A DNA stretch of 64,000 nt from Pseudonocardia humida (GCF_023898865.1 NZ_JAGSOV010000009.1:62001-126000); one strand, 5' to 3'. Positions 16,231-27,278 are shown, numbered from the stretch's first letter. Made by a program: numbers and translations. The notes: a model not told the origin generated them from the letters alone.

Positions 16231-18153
16231 ATGCCCGGGAACGGTGGGTGCGCCACGGGGGTCGCCGCGGCGGCCTTCGACGCGCTGCCCGAGCCCGTCT
16301 GGGAGCTGCGCGGCGACGACCTGCGCGTCGTGACGGCGAACCGGGCGGCCAGGACGATGGCCCCCGAGGGCGTCACCGTCTCCGGCAGCTGCTTCGACTC
16401 CCTCGGTGCCGGTCTCGACGACCCGGACCTGCTCACCGCGCTGCGGCACGTGCTGCGCACCGGCGAGCCCGCCCGCGACCTGCACTGGGTCCGCCCGGCG
16501 ACCGCGCGGGCCGGACCGACCCGCTACCGGGTGGACGCCGACCAGGTCCGCGCCGTGGACGGCACCGTCCGCGGGGTGCTGGCCCGGGCCCGGGAGACCG
16601 GCTCGCCGCGCAGCCGGCTGCGGGTGCTCGACGGCGGGCACTCGGCGGGCGCGACAGCACCGGCCGCGCCCCGGCCACCGGCGCACATGCCCGACCGCGT
16701 GCCCGTCATGCGCGGGGTCCGGATGGCCGCCCACCACATCGAGGCCCCCGCCGCCGTGCGCAGCGGTGAGTGGTTCGACGTCATCGCGCTGCCGGGCGGC
16801 CGGGTCGCCCTCGCGGTCGGCACGGTGGGCCGCCAGGAGCCCGCCGTCGAGGCGACCGCCGCGGGCGCCCTGCGCGCCGTCCTGGCCGACTGCCTGCTGG
16901 GCGGTGGCGGCGTCGCCGACGCGATCGACCGGCTCGACGCCGCGGCGACGCGCACACCCGCGCTGCACGGCGCCACCGTCGCGCTGGCCCTGATGGACAC
17001 CGACGACGGCGCGATCGAGCACGCCCGCTGCGGGCACCTGCCCGTCGTGCTGCGCGGGCCGGGCGCCACCGGCTCGCGGGAAGGGCTGCCCGACGACGGC
17101 GCCGGCGGGCCGCTCGGGGTCGGCGCGCCCCGCCCGACCGTCCGCCGCGACGTGCTGCAGCCGGGCGGGCTGCTGCTGCTGCACACCGGGCGCCCCCACG
17201 GCGACAGCACCCCGGTCACGGAGTGGCTGGGTTCGTTGGCGCGGGGCGCGGGCGAGCTGTGGCCGCCCGCCGTCCGCCGCGACGCGCGGGAGCTCGGCGA
17301 TCCCGCCGACTCACCCGCCGCCGTCGACGTGTTCGCGGCCCGGCTGCTCGACCGGGTCGGCGGCGCGAACGCCGCCCCGGGGCTGACCCTGCTCGCGGTC
17401 ACCCGCCCGGTCCGGGAGTCGGCCGACTTCCGCGTCGAGGTGCCGGCCGTGGCCACCGAGCTGGCTCCGCTGCGGGCGGCCCTCACCGGCTGGCTGGAGG
17501 AGCTGGGCACGACCGCGGAGACGGTGACCGCCGTGCCGCTGGTGGTCTCCGAGCTGGCCAGCAACACCATCGAGCACGCGTACCGGCCCGACCGGCCCGG
17601 CCGGGTGTCGGTGAGCGCGGCCGTCGACGGCCCGGCGGGTCTGCTGGTGACCGTGGCCGACGACGGCAACTGGGCGGGTGGGCGGTTGCGGCCCGGCTAC
17701 GGCCTGGCCGTCGCCCGGGAGCTGAGCGACACCATGCGGGTCGACACCGACACCGACTCGGGCACCCGGGTGGAGGTGAGCTTCGCGATCAGCCGCCCGA
17801 CGGTCGTGCACCCGTCGGGTCCGCGGGCCCGGCTGCGACCGGCCGTCTCCGGGGCGTTCGAGGTGGTCGAGCGACCCGACGAGCCGCCGGTCGTGCGCGT
17901 GCACGGCCCCTTGGACCTGTCCGTGGTCGACGAGCTCCGCTCGACGCTGCTGCACGCCTCCGGCGGCGGCGCCCGTGCCGTCGTGCTCGACGTCACCGCC
18001 ACCACCGGGATCGCCGGGGCCGGCGTGCGGCTGCTCTACGAGCTGGGCCGCTTCGCCGACCCGCCGCTGCGGGTGCTGGCCCCGGCGGGGTCGGCGGCGC
18101 ACGGCGTGCTCACCGTGGCCGGCCTGGGCCACCTGCTGGTCGAGCGGGGCTGA
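16231..18153 (+). CDS. Sensor-phosphatase-kinase-STAS fusion (SpoIIE / RsbW / RsbV-like)
   Basis: A 640-residue protein combining a partner-switch module in one chain. Residues about 10-120 are PAS-like; 165-420 form a PP2C/SpoIIE-type phosphatase (EWFDVIALPGGRVALAVG, then ARCGHLPVVLRG); 430-540 form a GHKL ATPase with ELASNTIEHAY and VADDGNWAGG; 555-640 form a STAS domain with VRVHGPLDLSVVDEL. In stress signalling these domains normally sit on separate phosphatase, anti-sigma kinase and antagonist proteins. Some phosphatase metal-binding acids look weak, so activity is uncertain. ATG behind GGGAGGAG. Converges on the ChaB-like gene. Confidence 0.88.
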   Translation: MPGNGGCATGVAAAAFDALPEPVWELRGDDLRVVTANRAARTMAPEGVTVSGSCFDSLGAGLDDPDLLTALRHVLRTGEPARDLHWVRPATARAGPTRYRVDADQVRAVDGTVRGVLARARETGSPRSRLRVLDGGHSAGATAPAAPRPPAHMPDRVPVMRGVRMAAHHIEAPAAVRSGEWFDVIALPGGRVALAVGTVGRQEPAVEATAAGALRAVLADCLLGGGGVADAIDRLDAAATRTPALHGATVALALMDTDDGAIEHARCGHLPVVLRGPGATGSREGLPDDGAGGPLGVGAPRPTVRRDVLQPGGLLLLHTGRPHGDSTPVTEWLGSLARGAGELWPPAVRRDARELGDPADSPAAVDVFAARLLDRVGGANAAPGLTLLAVTRPVRESADFRVEVPAVATELAPLRAALTGWLEELGTTAETVTAVPLVVSELASNTIEHAYRPDRPGRVSVSAAVDGPAGLLVTVADDGNWAGGRLRPGYGLAVARELSDTMRVDTDTDSGTRVEVSFAISRPTVVHPSGPRARLRPAVSGAFEVVERPDEPPVVRVHGPLDLSVVDELRSTLLHASGGGARAVVLDVTATTGIAGAGVRLLYELGRFADPPLRVLAPAGSAAHGVLTVAGLGHLLVERG

Positions 18154-18157
18154 TCCA

Positions 18158-18607
18158 CTAGTCCTGCTTGTCGCGCTCGCGGGACTTCGCGGTCTCGCGG
18201 GCGTTCGCCTTGCGGATCTCCTCGACCAGCTCGGCCTTGGTGTGCTTGGCGGCGGACTCCACCCCGACCCGCTCCGCCACCTCCACCAGGTGCGCCTTGC
18301 TGGCCCGGGCGTTCACGCCCTCCGCGGTGTCCGCTGTCGAGCGCCGGTTCTGCGGGGCCTCCGTGGCCGCCTGGTCGTCGGAGGGGCCGTACTCGTCCTT
18401 GGGCTCCCAGTGGTCGCCGACCTTCTCGTGGGTGTGCTTCAGCGAGGAGAACGCGGCGCGGTGCGCGCGCTCGGGGTCGTCGGGGTAGCTCTGCTCGGCG
18501 GACTCCAGGGTCTTCTTGTAGGTCCGCACGGCCTTGTCGTCCGAGCGCGCGATCGTGGACGGCACGTCCTCGCGCATCCGCTCGGTCTCCTTCTTCGTGC
18601 CCGCCAT
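18158..18607 (-). CDS. ChaB-like protein with Rho N-terminal-like tail
   Basis: A 149-residue hydrophilic protein. Residues about 10-65 match the ChaB fold (VPSTIARSDDKAVRTYKKTL, HRAAFSSLKHTHEKVGDHW); the C-terminal 45 residues (ASKAHLVEVAERVGVES, then TKAELVEEIRKAN) form the short helical Rho-N/SAP-like nucleic-acid-binding element. Such proteins are common small stress-associated proteins in actinobacteria. ATG behind GGGAGG. It lies tail to tail with the fusion kinase gene, 4 bp apart. Confidence 0.85.
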   Translation of the reverse strand: MAGTKKETERMREDVPSTIARSDDKAVRTYKKTLESAEQSYPDDPERAHRAAFSSLKHTHEKVGDHWEPKDEYGPSDDQAATEAPQNRRSTADTAEGVNARASKAHLVEVAERVGVESAAKHTKAELVEEIRKANARETAKSRERDKQD

Positions 18608-18766
18608 CGGCCGGCCTCCCTCGTCTCGGCTGCTCGGGGCGTACCCGGCCGGTCCCGGGGCCACACCGCGGTGGGTTCCGGACCCACCGGGTGTTCGCCG
18701 CCAGGCGCATCCTCGTCGACCTGCAGGCGCACGGATGACGCCGGGCACGCCGGGTACGCCCCGGAC

Positions 18767-20080
18767 ATGACGACCACCGACGCGACCCGCACCGGACCGA
18801 CCACCGCCTCGGCCGCCGACACCGCCCGCGTGCTGGGGCTGGTGCTGGCGCCGGTCGTCGCGCAGGGCGTGATCGCGCGCAGGCCGCGGGTCGTCGGGGC
18901 GGCCGCCCGGCTCGGCCTCGACGCGCGGGGCGTGCGGGAGCTGCAGCGGCTGCGCGAGCGCTACGGCACCGGGCCGGTCCGGTTGCCGATCCCGGGGCGC
19001 CCGATGGCGCTCGTGCTCGACCCGCCCGACGTGCGGCGGGTGCTGGAGGGCACGCCGGTGCCGTTCGCCGCGGACAGCTGGGAGAAGCGCGGCGCGCTGC
19101 GGCAGCTGCAACCGCACGGGGTGCTCATCTCGCCGCCGGGGCTGCGCGCCGAGCGCCGCCGGTTCAACGAGGCGGTGCTGGACACCGGCCACCCCATGCA
19201 CCGCTACGCGGACGCCATCGCCCGGGTCGTGCGGGAGGAGACCGCTCCGCTCGCCGACCGGGACGTCCTGGACTGGGACGGGTTCATCACGGCCTGGTGG
19301 CGGATCGTGCGCCGGGTCGTCCTCGGCGACGGCGCCCGCGACGACCACGCCCTCACCGACGACCTGCGCCGGCTGCGGCAGGCGGGCAACTGGTCGTGGC
19401 TCGCGCCGCGCCGCAGGCGGCGCTACGCCCGCGTTCGCGACGGGCTGCGCCGCCACGTCGAGCGGGCCGATCCGGGCAGCCTGGCCGAGCTGGTCGCCGC
19501 CCTGCCCGCCGGGCCGGACGTCGACCGGCTCGACCAGGTGCCGCAGTGGCTGTTCGCCTACGACCCGGCGGGCATGGCGACCTTCCGGGCGCTGGCCCTG
19601 CTGGCCGCCCACCCCGCCGAGCTCGACCGGGCGCGCGCCGAGGTCACCGACCCGGCCGCCCCCCAGGACCTGCCCCGGCTGCGGGCCGCGGTGCTCGAGT
19701 CGGTGCGCCTGTGGCCCACCACCCCGCTCATCCTGCGCGACGCCGCGGAGGCCACGGACTGGGACGGCGCGACGCTGCCCGCCGGCACCGGGATGGTCGT
19801 GCCTGCCTGGTTCCTGCACCGCGACGACCGCACCCGCGCCGACGCCCACCGCTTCCACCCCGAGCAGTGGCTCGACGGCTCCGCCTTCGACGACCCCGCG
19901 CTGGTGCCGTTCAGCGCCGGGCCCGCGGTGTGCCCCGGCCGCGAGCTGGTGCTCTTCACCGCGGCCACGTTCCTGGCCGTCCTGCTGCGCGACCGCACGG
20001 CCCGTCCCCCGTTCCCCGCCGACCGGCCCCTCCCGGCCAACCTGAGCCCCTTCACCCTCCGCATCCCCCTGACCCGGTGA
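18767..20080 (+). CDS. Cytochrome P450
   Basis: A 437-residue heme monooxygenase. The ExxR motif is ESVR at 311-314 and the heme loop is FSAGPAVCPGRE, with the thiolate Cys near 389. The I-helix reads FAYDPAGMATFRAL, where the usual acidic residue before the conserved Thr is Ala, so proton delivery may be altered. The long Arg-rich N-terminal half and lack of a membrane anchor fit a soluble bacterial P450 outside the CYP107/105 style. The redox partner is not nearby. ATG with a weak ribosome binding site, divergent from the ChaB-like gene. Substrate unknown. Confidence 0.9.
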   Translation: MTTTDATRTGPTTASAADTARVLGLVLAPVVAQGVIARRPRVVGAAARLGLDARGVRELQRLRERYGTGPVRLPIPGRPMALVLDPPDVRRVLEGTPVPFAADSWEKRGALRQLQPHGVLISPPGLRAERRRFNEAVLDTGHPMHRYADAIARVVREETAPLADRDVLDWDGFITAWWRIVRRVVLGDGARDDHALTDDLRRLRQAGNWSWLAPRRRRRYARVRDGLRRHVERADPGSLAELVAALPAGPDVDRLDQVPQWLFAYDPAGMATFRALALLAAHPAELDRARAEVTDPAAPQDLPRLRAAVLESVRLWPTTPLILRDAAEATDWDGATLPAGTGMVVPAWFLHRDDRTRADAHRFHPEQWLDGSAFDDPALVPFSAGPAVCPGRELVLFTAATFLAVLLRDRTARPPFPADRPLPANLSPFTLRIPLTR

Positions 20081-20083
20081 CCG

Positions 20084-20701
20084 TCAGGTCGGGACGTCTG
20101 CGACGCGGGAGACCACGTGGTCGACCAGGCCGTAGTCGCGGGCCTCGGTGGCGGTGAACCAGCGGTCGCGGTCGAAGTCGGCGACGATCCGCTCCACCGG
20201 CTGGCCGGTGTGCCGCGCGGTCAGCTCGGCCATCTCCCGCTTGAGCCGCTTGAGCCGCTCGGACTGGATGACGATGTCGGACTCGCTGCCGCCGACCCCG
20301 GACGAGGGCTGGTGCATCAGGATCGAGGCCCGCGGCAGCGTGTAGCGCTTGCCGGGCGTGCCGGCCGAGAGCAGGAACTGCCCCATCGACGCGGCCATGC
20401 CCACGGCGTAGGTGGCCACGTCGCACTCGATGAACTCCATGGTGTCGAAGATCGCCATCCCGGCGGTGACCGAGCCGCCCGGCGAGTTGATGTGGAACGA
20501 GATGTCGGCCGTCGGGTCCTCGGCCGCCAGCAGCAGCAGCTGCGCGCAGATGCGGTTGGCGATCTCGTCGTCGACCTCCTTGCCGAGCACGACCACCCGC
20601 TGGGCGAGCAACCGGTCGTAGATCGAGTCGCCCCACGACATCGCGGGGGACGGGGCCGCGGCCCGGGGAGCGGTTCGGTCGTGGGTGACGCGGACGGACA
20701 T
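20084..20701 (-). CDS. clpP: ClpP-family serine protease subunit
   Basis: A 205-residue caseinolytic peptidase subunit. The catalytic triad is visible: Ser105 in GMAASMGQ, His130 in LMHQPS and Asp175 in VADFDRDRW. ClpP rings degrade proteins unfolded by ClpX or ClpC. Actinobacteria carry several clpP paralogues; the main clpP1P2 pair normally sits beside clpX and tig, absent here, so this is probably an extra, conditionally used copy. ATG behind GAGGAAG. It converges on the P450 gene with 3 bp between stops. Confidence 0.92.
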   Translation of the reverse strand: MSVRVTHDRTAPRAAAPSPAMSWGDSIYDRLLAQRVVVLGKEVDDEIANRICAQLLLLAAEDPTADISFHINSPGGSVTAGMAIFDTMEFIECDVATYAVGMAASMGQFLLSAGTPGKRYTLPRASILMHQPSSGVGGSESDIVIQSERLKRLKREMAELTARHTGQPVERIVADFDRDRWFTATEARDYGLVDHVVSRVADVPT

Positions 20702-20818
20702 CGCTGCTTCCTCTCCTACCGGGCGCCACCCCGGCGCCCGGCTGCAGTCTGTCCGCACGCACCGCCCTTGACCTGCCGCTTTCGTCCGCAGCGGAATGTT
20801 CGCCCGGGGTGAACCCGA

Positions 20819-21880
20819 TCAGCGGGCCGCGGCGGCGTGGCCCGCGCCGTGGCCGTCCGCGCGGGCCACGACGCGACCGCCGGCGATCCGGACGGCGGCC
20901 TCCGTCGCGTCGCTGACCGCGCTCGTGCCGGTGGCCGCGGCCACCGCGCCGCGCGCGTCGAGCACGATCCGCAGCCGCGGCCACGCCCCCTCCGGGACCG
21001 CCGGGCGCAGGCAGCGGCGCAGGTCGGCGACCACCAGCCGGGCCAGCGGCAGCAGCTCGGCAGGCTCCCCGCTGACCAGCACGGCCGTCACGTCGGCGGT
21101 GGGCGCGGCGCGCACCGCCTCCTCCACCGCGCCGACGCGGTGCAGCCCCAGCACGGTGACGACGCCGTCGCCGGTGAGCCGGACCGGTTCGCCGCTCAGC
21201 GAGTCCAGCACGGCCGGCGGGTCCCACGGCTCGTCGACCGGGCGCGCTGCGGGCACGTACGGCAGGTGCGGCGGGTCCCAGCTGTCGCGCAGGTCGACGT
21301 CGGCCAGCCGCCCGCAGCCGGCCACGACGTCGAACGGCTCCACGAACCCGGGCGCCGCCGCCGCCAGCACGCTCGCGCCGTGCAGGGTGGTCAGCGCGGA
21401 CTCGGCCACCCGGACCAGCCGGCCGTCCGGGGCCGGGCGCAGCCGCTCCAGCGCCACCCCGAGCACCACCGCCTGCAGCCTCGTCAGCTGGGCGAACGGG
21501 ATCCGGACGGCGGCGTCGGTGAGCACCTCCGGCAGCAGGTCGGCCCCCAGCGGGGCGGGGCCGGAACCGCGCTCGGTCGCCAGCGGGAGGTCGGCCAGCC
21601 ACGCGGTGGCGAACGCGGCCAGCGCCGAGCGCACCGTGCGGCCGGGCTCCAGGTCGGGCAGCTCGGCGGCGCGCTCGGCGTCCTCGGCGAGGACGGTCAG
21701 GTAGAGGGCCCGCTTGCCGGGGAAGTTCGAGTAGACCGCGCCCCGGGTCAGCTCGGCCCGCTCGGCGATCACGTCGATCTTGGCGTCGCGGAAGCCGCGC
21801 TCGGCGAACTCCGCCCGCGCCGCGGCGACCACCCGCGCCCGGTTGCGCTCCTGGGTCTGGGCCCTGCTGAGCCGGCTCAT
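20819..21880 (-). CDS. TetR-family regulator with extra C-terminal domain
   Basis: A 353-residue regulator, well above the usual 190-230 for TetR. Residues 10-60 are the TetR DNA-binding domain (FAERGFRDAKIDVIAERAEL, then TRGAVYSNFPGKRALYLTVL). Ligand-binding helices follow to about 200. The last 150 residues include VVTVLGLHRVGAVEEAV and RLRIVLDARGAVAAATG, which look like a degenerate thioredoxin/AhpC-like fold lacking the redox cysteines (inference). It is divergent from a P450 with an operator-like palindrome between them, so the P450 is its likely target. Confidence 0.85.
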   Translation of the reverse strand: MSRLSRAQTQERNRARVVAAARAEFAERGFRDAKIDVIAERAELTRGAVYSNFPGKRALYLTVLAEDAERAAELPDLEPGRTVRSALAAFATAWLADLPLATERGSGPAPLGADLLPEVLTDAAVRIPFAQLTRLQAVVLGVALERLRPAPDGRLVRVAESALTTLHGASVLAAAAPGFVEPFDVVAGCGRLADVDLRDSWDPPHLPYVPAARPVDEPWDPPAVLDSLSGEPVRLTGDGVVTVLGLHRVGAVEEAVRAAPTADVTAVLVSGEPAELLPLARLVVADLRRCLRPAVPEGAWPRLRIVLDARGAVAAATGTSAVSDATEAAVRIAGGRVVARADGHGAGHAAAAR

Positions 21881-21928
21881 CGCACTCCCACCGTTGCCTG
21901 CCGTCGGCGCCCAAGATACCTTCACCAT

Positions 21929-21949
21929 TCAGATGACATGAACATCTGA
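21929..21949. promoter_or_regulatory. Probable TetR operator between regulator and P450
   Basis: A perfect palindrome TCAGATG-acatgaa-CATCTGA lies in the 89-bp divergent intergenic region, with a further half-site CATCTGG at 21956-21962 overlapping the P450 ribosome binding site. Length and symmetry fit a TetR dimer site controlling both directions. Confidence 0.7.
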
Positions 21950-21969
21950 TGTGACCATCTGGAGGCTCC

Positions 21970-23160
21970 GTGTCCCTGCCCGAGATCGACTTCACCGACC
22001 CCGCCACCCTCACCGACCCGCCCGGCGTGCACGGGCGGGCGCGCGAGCGCTCCACCGTGGCCCGGCTGCTGATCCCCGGCATGCCGATGCACGCCGTGCT
22101 GCGCCACGAGCACGCCCGGGCGGTGCTGGCCGACCCCCGCTTCGAGCTGAGCGGGATCCAGTACCAGCGCCCGCGCGTCGACGCCGAGCTCGAGCCCTAC
22201 CTGCGCAGCCTCCAGGAGATGGACGGCGCCGAGCACGCGCGCCTGCGCGGCCTGGTCGCGCCGGCGTTCGGCCCGCGCGCCGCCGACCGGGCCCGCCCGC
22301 GCATCCGGCGCATCGTCGACGGCCTGCTCGACAGCGCGACCGGCCGCGTGACCGCCAGCGACCCGGTCGACCTGGTGACGGCACTGGCCCGGCCGCTGCC
22401 GATGGCGGTGATCTGCGAGCTGGTCGGCATTCCGGAGGCCGACCGCCCCCGCTGGCACTCCTACGGCGAGGTGTTCGCGACCGGGCAGGGCGGCCGCCTC
22501 GGCGAGATCATCCCGGAGTTCGTGGCGGACGCGAAGGCCGCCGTCGCGCACCGCCGGGCCGACCCCGGCGACGACCTGCTCTCCGACCTCGTGCGCGCCC
22601 GCACCGACGACGGCGACCGGCTGACCGACGTCGAGGTCGTCGGGCTGGTCTGGCAGGTCGTGCTGGGCGGGCAGACCCCCACGCACCTGGTGGCCAACGG
22701 CGTCGCCCAGCTGCTGCGCCACCCCGACCAGCTCGCCGCCCTGCGCGCGGACCCCGAGCTCATGCCGGGCGCGGTGGAGGAGCTGATGCGCTGGTGCGGC
22801 CCGCAGCTGCTGAGCTTCCCGCGCTACGCCCGCGAGGACGCCGAGATCGACGGCGTGCCGATCGCCGCGGGCGAGGCCGTGGTGGCCTCGATCGTCGCGG
22901 CCAACCGCGACCCCCGCGCGTTCGACGAGCCGGAGACCCTGGACGTCACCCGCCGCCCGGGCCGCGCCGCCCACCTGGGGTTCGCCCACGGCCCGCACTT
23001 CTGCCTGGGCGCCGGGCTGGCCCGGGCGCAGGCCGAGGTGGCGATCGCCGCGCTGCTGGAGCGCTCCCCCGGGCTGGCCCTGGCCGTGCCCGCCGAGGAG
23101 ATCGGCTACGTGCCCGACCCGGCCACGTGGCGGCTGGCCGCCCTCCCGGTCCGGCTCTGA
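21970..23160 (+). CDS. Cytochrome P450 (CYP107/105-like)
   Basis: A 396-residue soluble P450 of the common actinobacterial type. The heme loop is FAHGPHFCLGAGLARAQ, with the thiolate near 345; the ExxR motif lies in VEELMRW. The I-helix reads VLGGQTPTHLVANG, lacking the acid-Thr pair. GTG start behind GGAGG with 4-nt spacing. It is transcribed divergently from the long TetR regulator and ends in a hairpin shared with the next gene. No ferredoxin, reductase or biosynthetic core enzyme is adjacent, so a stand-alone xenobiotic or lipid-oxidation role is likelier than a pathway role. Confidence 0.92.
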   Translation: MSLPEIDFTDPATLTDPPGVHGRARERSTVARLLIPGMPMHAVLRHEHARAVLADPRFELSGIQYQRPRVDAELEPYLRSLQEMDGAEHARLRGLVAPAFGPRAADRARPRIRRIVDGLLDSATGRVTASDPVDLVTALARPLPMAVICELVGIPEADRPRWHSYGEVFATGQGGRLGEIIPEFVADAKAAVAHRRADPGDDLLSDLVRARTDDGDRLTDVEVVGLVWQVVLGGQTPTHLVANGVAQLLRHPDQLAALRADPELMPGAVEELMRWCGPQLLSFPRYAREDAEIDGVPIAAGEAVVASIVAANRDPRAFDEPETLDVTRRPGRAAHLGFAHGPHFCLGAGLARAQAEVAIAALLERSPGLALAVPAEEIGYVPDPATWRLAALPVRL

Positions 23161-23182
23161 GCCCCCGCACCCGGCGGGCTCA
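23158..23182. terminator. Short hairpin containing both converging stop codons
   Basis: TGAGCCC (23158-23164) pairs with GGGCTCA (23176-23182), with an inner CCG/CGG extension and one bulge. The first TGA is the P450 stop and the final TCA is the stop of the convergent methyltransferase read on the minus strand. A compact bidirectional terminator is plausible. Confidence 0.55.
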
Positions 23183-23704
23183 CGACGGCGTCCTGGCCGA
23201 GACGGCCAGCCCACCTGCCTCGTCGCGGACGACCACGTCGAGGAACCCGTGGGCGCGCAGCGCCGCCGCGACCGGCCCGGTGATCCGCTCGGCCGACTGC
23301 GGCCCGCCCGCCCCGTAGCAGACGTGCAGGGCCCCGCCCGGGCGCAGCGCCGCGGCCAGCATGCCCAGCTCGGTGGCGGCCGGACCGGTCCAGAACAGGT
23401 TGACGTCGATCGAGAAGGCCGCGTCCAGCTCCCCCGTCGGCAGGTCGAGCTCGTGCAGCGCCGCCTGCCGCACCTCGAGCCGCCCGGCCGCGACGTGCTC
23501 GGCGTTGCGCTGCGCCGTCCGCCGCACCGCCACCGCCGACCGGTCGACGGCGAGCAGGCGCCCATCGCCCAGCCGCTCGCACACCAGGGCCGCCGCCACC
23601 CCGGGCCCCGGCCCGATCTCCAGGATCCGCTGCCCGGGCGCCGGATCGAGCAGGTCCACCACCCACCGCACCCGATCCGGAACCCCCTGCCGGCTCGAAC
23701 CCAC
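23180..23704 (-). CDS. Class I SAM-dependent methyltransferase
   Basis: A 174-residue small methyltransferase. Motif I is ILEIGPGPGVAAALVCERLG, followed by the acidic residue in LLAVDRS and the post-motif SIDVNLFWTGP. It is shorter than most members, missing the usual C-terminal lobe, but the Rossmann core is complete. The GTG start has GGAGG 6 nt upstream. Substrate unknown. Its stop is embedded in a hairpin shared with the P450 gene. Confidence 0.82.
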   Translation of the reverse strand: MGSSRQGVPDRVRWVVDLLDPAPGQRILEIGPGPGVAAALVCERLGDGRLLAVDRSAVAVRRTAQRNAEHVAAGRLEVRQAALHELDLPTGELDAAFSIDVNLFWTGPAATELGMLAAALRPGGALHVCYGAGGPQSAERITGPVAAALRAHGFLDVVVRDEAGGLAVSARTPS

Positions 23705-23894
23705 TGAAGGCCTCCGTTCCGCGCCGTTCCGCGCGCCGGCCCGTCCGAGGACGGCGACCGGGCACGACCGGTGGCCACGCTAGCCGTCGACCCCGTCAGG
23801 AGGGCTTTCCGTGATCCGCCGGCAGGGCGATGTGCCGGTGGGCATCGCTCGGGTTCGGGCGCGGTGGGGCCGGAGCCACGTCGCAGAGGCGTCA

Positions 23895-23930
23895 TGGTCC
23901 TCGCAGATGCGGTAGCCCCTGCGAGGACCA
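23895..23930. terminator. Perfect 12-bp hairpin downstream of the SDR gene
   Basis: TGGTCCTCGCAG pairs perfectly with CTGCGAGGACCA around a 12-nt loop. It lies about 44 bp past the stop of the minus-strand SDR gene, within a 269-bp gap that otherwise holds nothing recognisable, so it is most likely that gene's terminator. Confidence 0.65.
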
Positions 23931-23973
23931 CCCGGCCTCCGCGAAGACCGGCGCGGCCCGCTGCGCCGCGGGG

Positions 23974-24816
23974 TCAGGGGCGTCGCCAGTCGTCGGAGGT
24001 CAGGTGCGAGCCGGCCATCGGCCCCATCTGCAGCATGCCGCCGTCCACCGCCCATGACGCGCCGGTGACGTAGGACGCGGCGGGCGAGGCCAGGAACGCG
24101 ATCACGTCGGCCACCTCGCGGGCGTCCCCGGGCCGGCCCAGCGGGACGCCGGGTCGGCGGGTGCCGTGCGGGTCGTCGTCGGTCTGGCCGGTCATCGGCG
24201 TGGCGATCTCGCCGGGCGCCACCGCGTTCACCGTGATGGCGTGCTCGGCCAGCTCGATCGCGGCGGTCCGGGTGAGCAGGCCCAGCCCGCCCTTGGCCGC
24301 GCAGTACGGCGCCGCGCCCACCCGCGGCTGGTGCTCGTGCACGCTGGTGATGTTCACGATCCGCCCGCCGCGCCCGGCCGCGACCATCCGGCGCGCCGCC
24401 CGTTGCAGGCACAGGAAGGCGCCGTCGAGGTCGGTGGCGATGACGGTGCGCCAGTCGTCGAAGGTCAGGTCGAGCAGCGGGGTGGCTGTGCCGGTGCCGG
24501 ACCCGTTGACCAGCACGTCGAGCCCGCCCAGGGCGTCGGCGAGCTCGTCGATCACGTCGGCGGCGCCGGGCAGCTCGGTCAGGTCGAGGCGGCGCACCTC
24601 GGCCGCCCGGCCGTGCTTGCGCACCTCCTCGGCCGTCTCCTGGGCGCCGTTCTCGTCGGAGTGCCAGGTGATGCCGACGTCGCAGCCGGCCGCGGCGAGC
24701 GCCACGGCGGTGGCGCGGCCGATGCCCGAGTCGGAGCCGGTGACGATCGCGGTGGCGGGGAACCCGTGCGGAACGCTCATGCCGACCGGGTGCCCCGTCG
24801 GGGCGCGATCAGACAT
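23974..24816 (-). CDS. SDR-family oxidoreductase
   Basis: A classical short-chain dehydrogenase of about 280 residues. The cofactor loop is TGSDSGIGRATAVALA, the structural motif VNGSGTGT replaces NNAG, the catalytic Ser is in ITSVHEH and the YxxxK pair is in YCAAKGG. The C-terminus has the usual DGGMLQMGP. The ATG at 24816 follows GGAA; a second ATG at 24780 removes 12 residues and is possible. It follows hpd by 56 bp, but a strong hairpin separates them. Substrate unknown. Confidence 0.88.
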   Translation of the reverse strand: MSDRAPTGHPVGMSVPHGFPATAIVTGSDSGIGRATAVALAAAGCDVGITWHSDENGAQETAEEVRKHGRAAEVRRLDLTELPGAADVIDELADALGGLDVLVNGSGTGTATPLLDLTFDDWRTVIATDLDGAFLCLQRAARRMVAAGRGGRIVNITSVHEHQPRVGAAPYCAAKGGLGLLTRTAAIELAEHAITVNAVAPGEIATPMTGQTDDDPHGTRRPGVPLGRPGDAREVADVIAFLASPAASYVTGASWAVDGGMLQMGPMAGSHLTSDDWRRP

Positions 24817-24834
24817 GGCCGTTCCGCACGGGCC

Positions 24835-24871
24835 CCGACCTCCGGGACCCGGGGGCGGTCCCGGAGGTCGG
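24835..24871 (-). terminator. Strong hairpin terminator after hpd
   Basis: A perfect 15-bp stem (24835-24849 with 24857-24871) around a 7-nt G-rich loop begins 1 bp after the hpd stop. It should stop most hpd transcription before the SDR gene, which must then have its own promoter or rely on read-through. Confidence 0.85.
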
Positions 24872-24872
24872 C

Positions 24873-27245
<2,373 letters not shown>

Positions 27246-27252
27246 CTAACAT

Positions 27253-27270
27253 ACATACATGTCTGTATGT
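27253..27270. promoter_or_regulatory. Probable TetR operator
   Basis: A perfect inverted repeat ACATACA-TGTC-TGTATGT lies between the DUF2867-like gene and the divergent TetR gene. This is close to the classic site of short TetR/AcrR regulators. It covers the in-frame ATG at 27267, which is therefore unlikely to be the real TetR start. Confidence 0.85.
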
Positions 27271-27278
27271 GGGTCGTC

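Noticed and set aside
18767-23160. A P450-centred secondary-metabolite cluster
   Set aside because: Both P450s lack neighbouring ferredoxins or core biosynthetic enzymes; a ClpP gene and a TetR gene lie between them.
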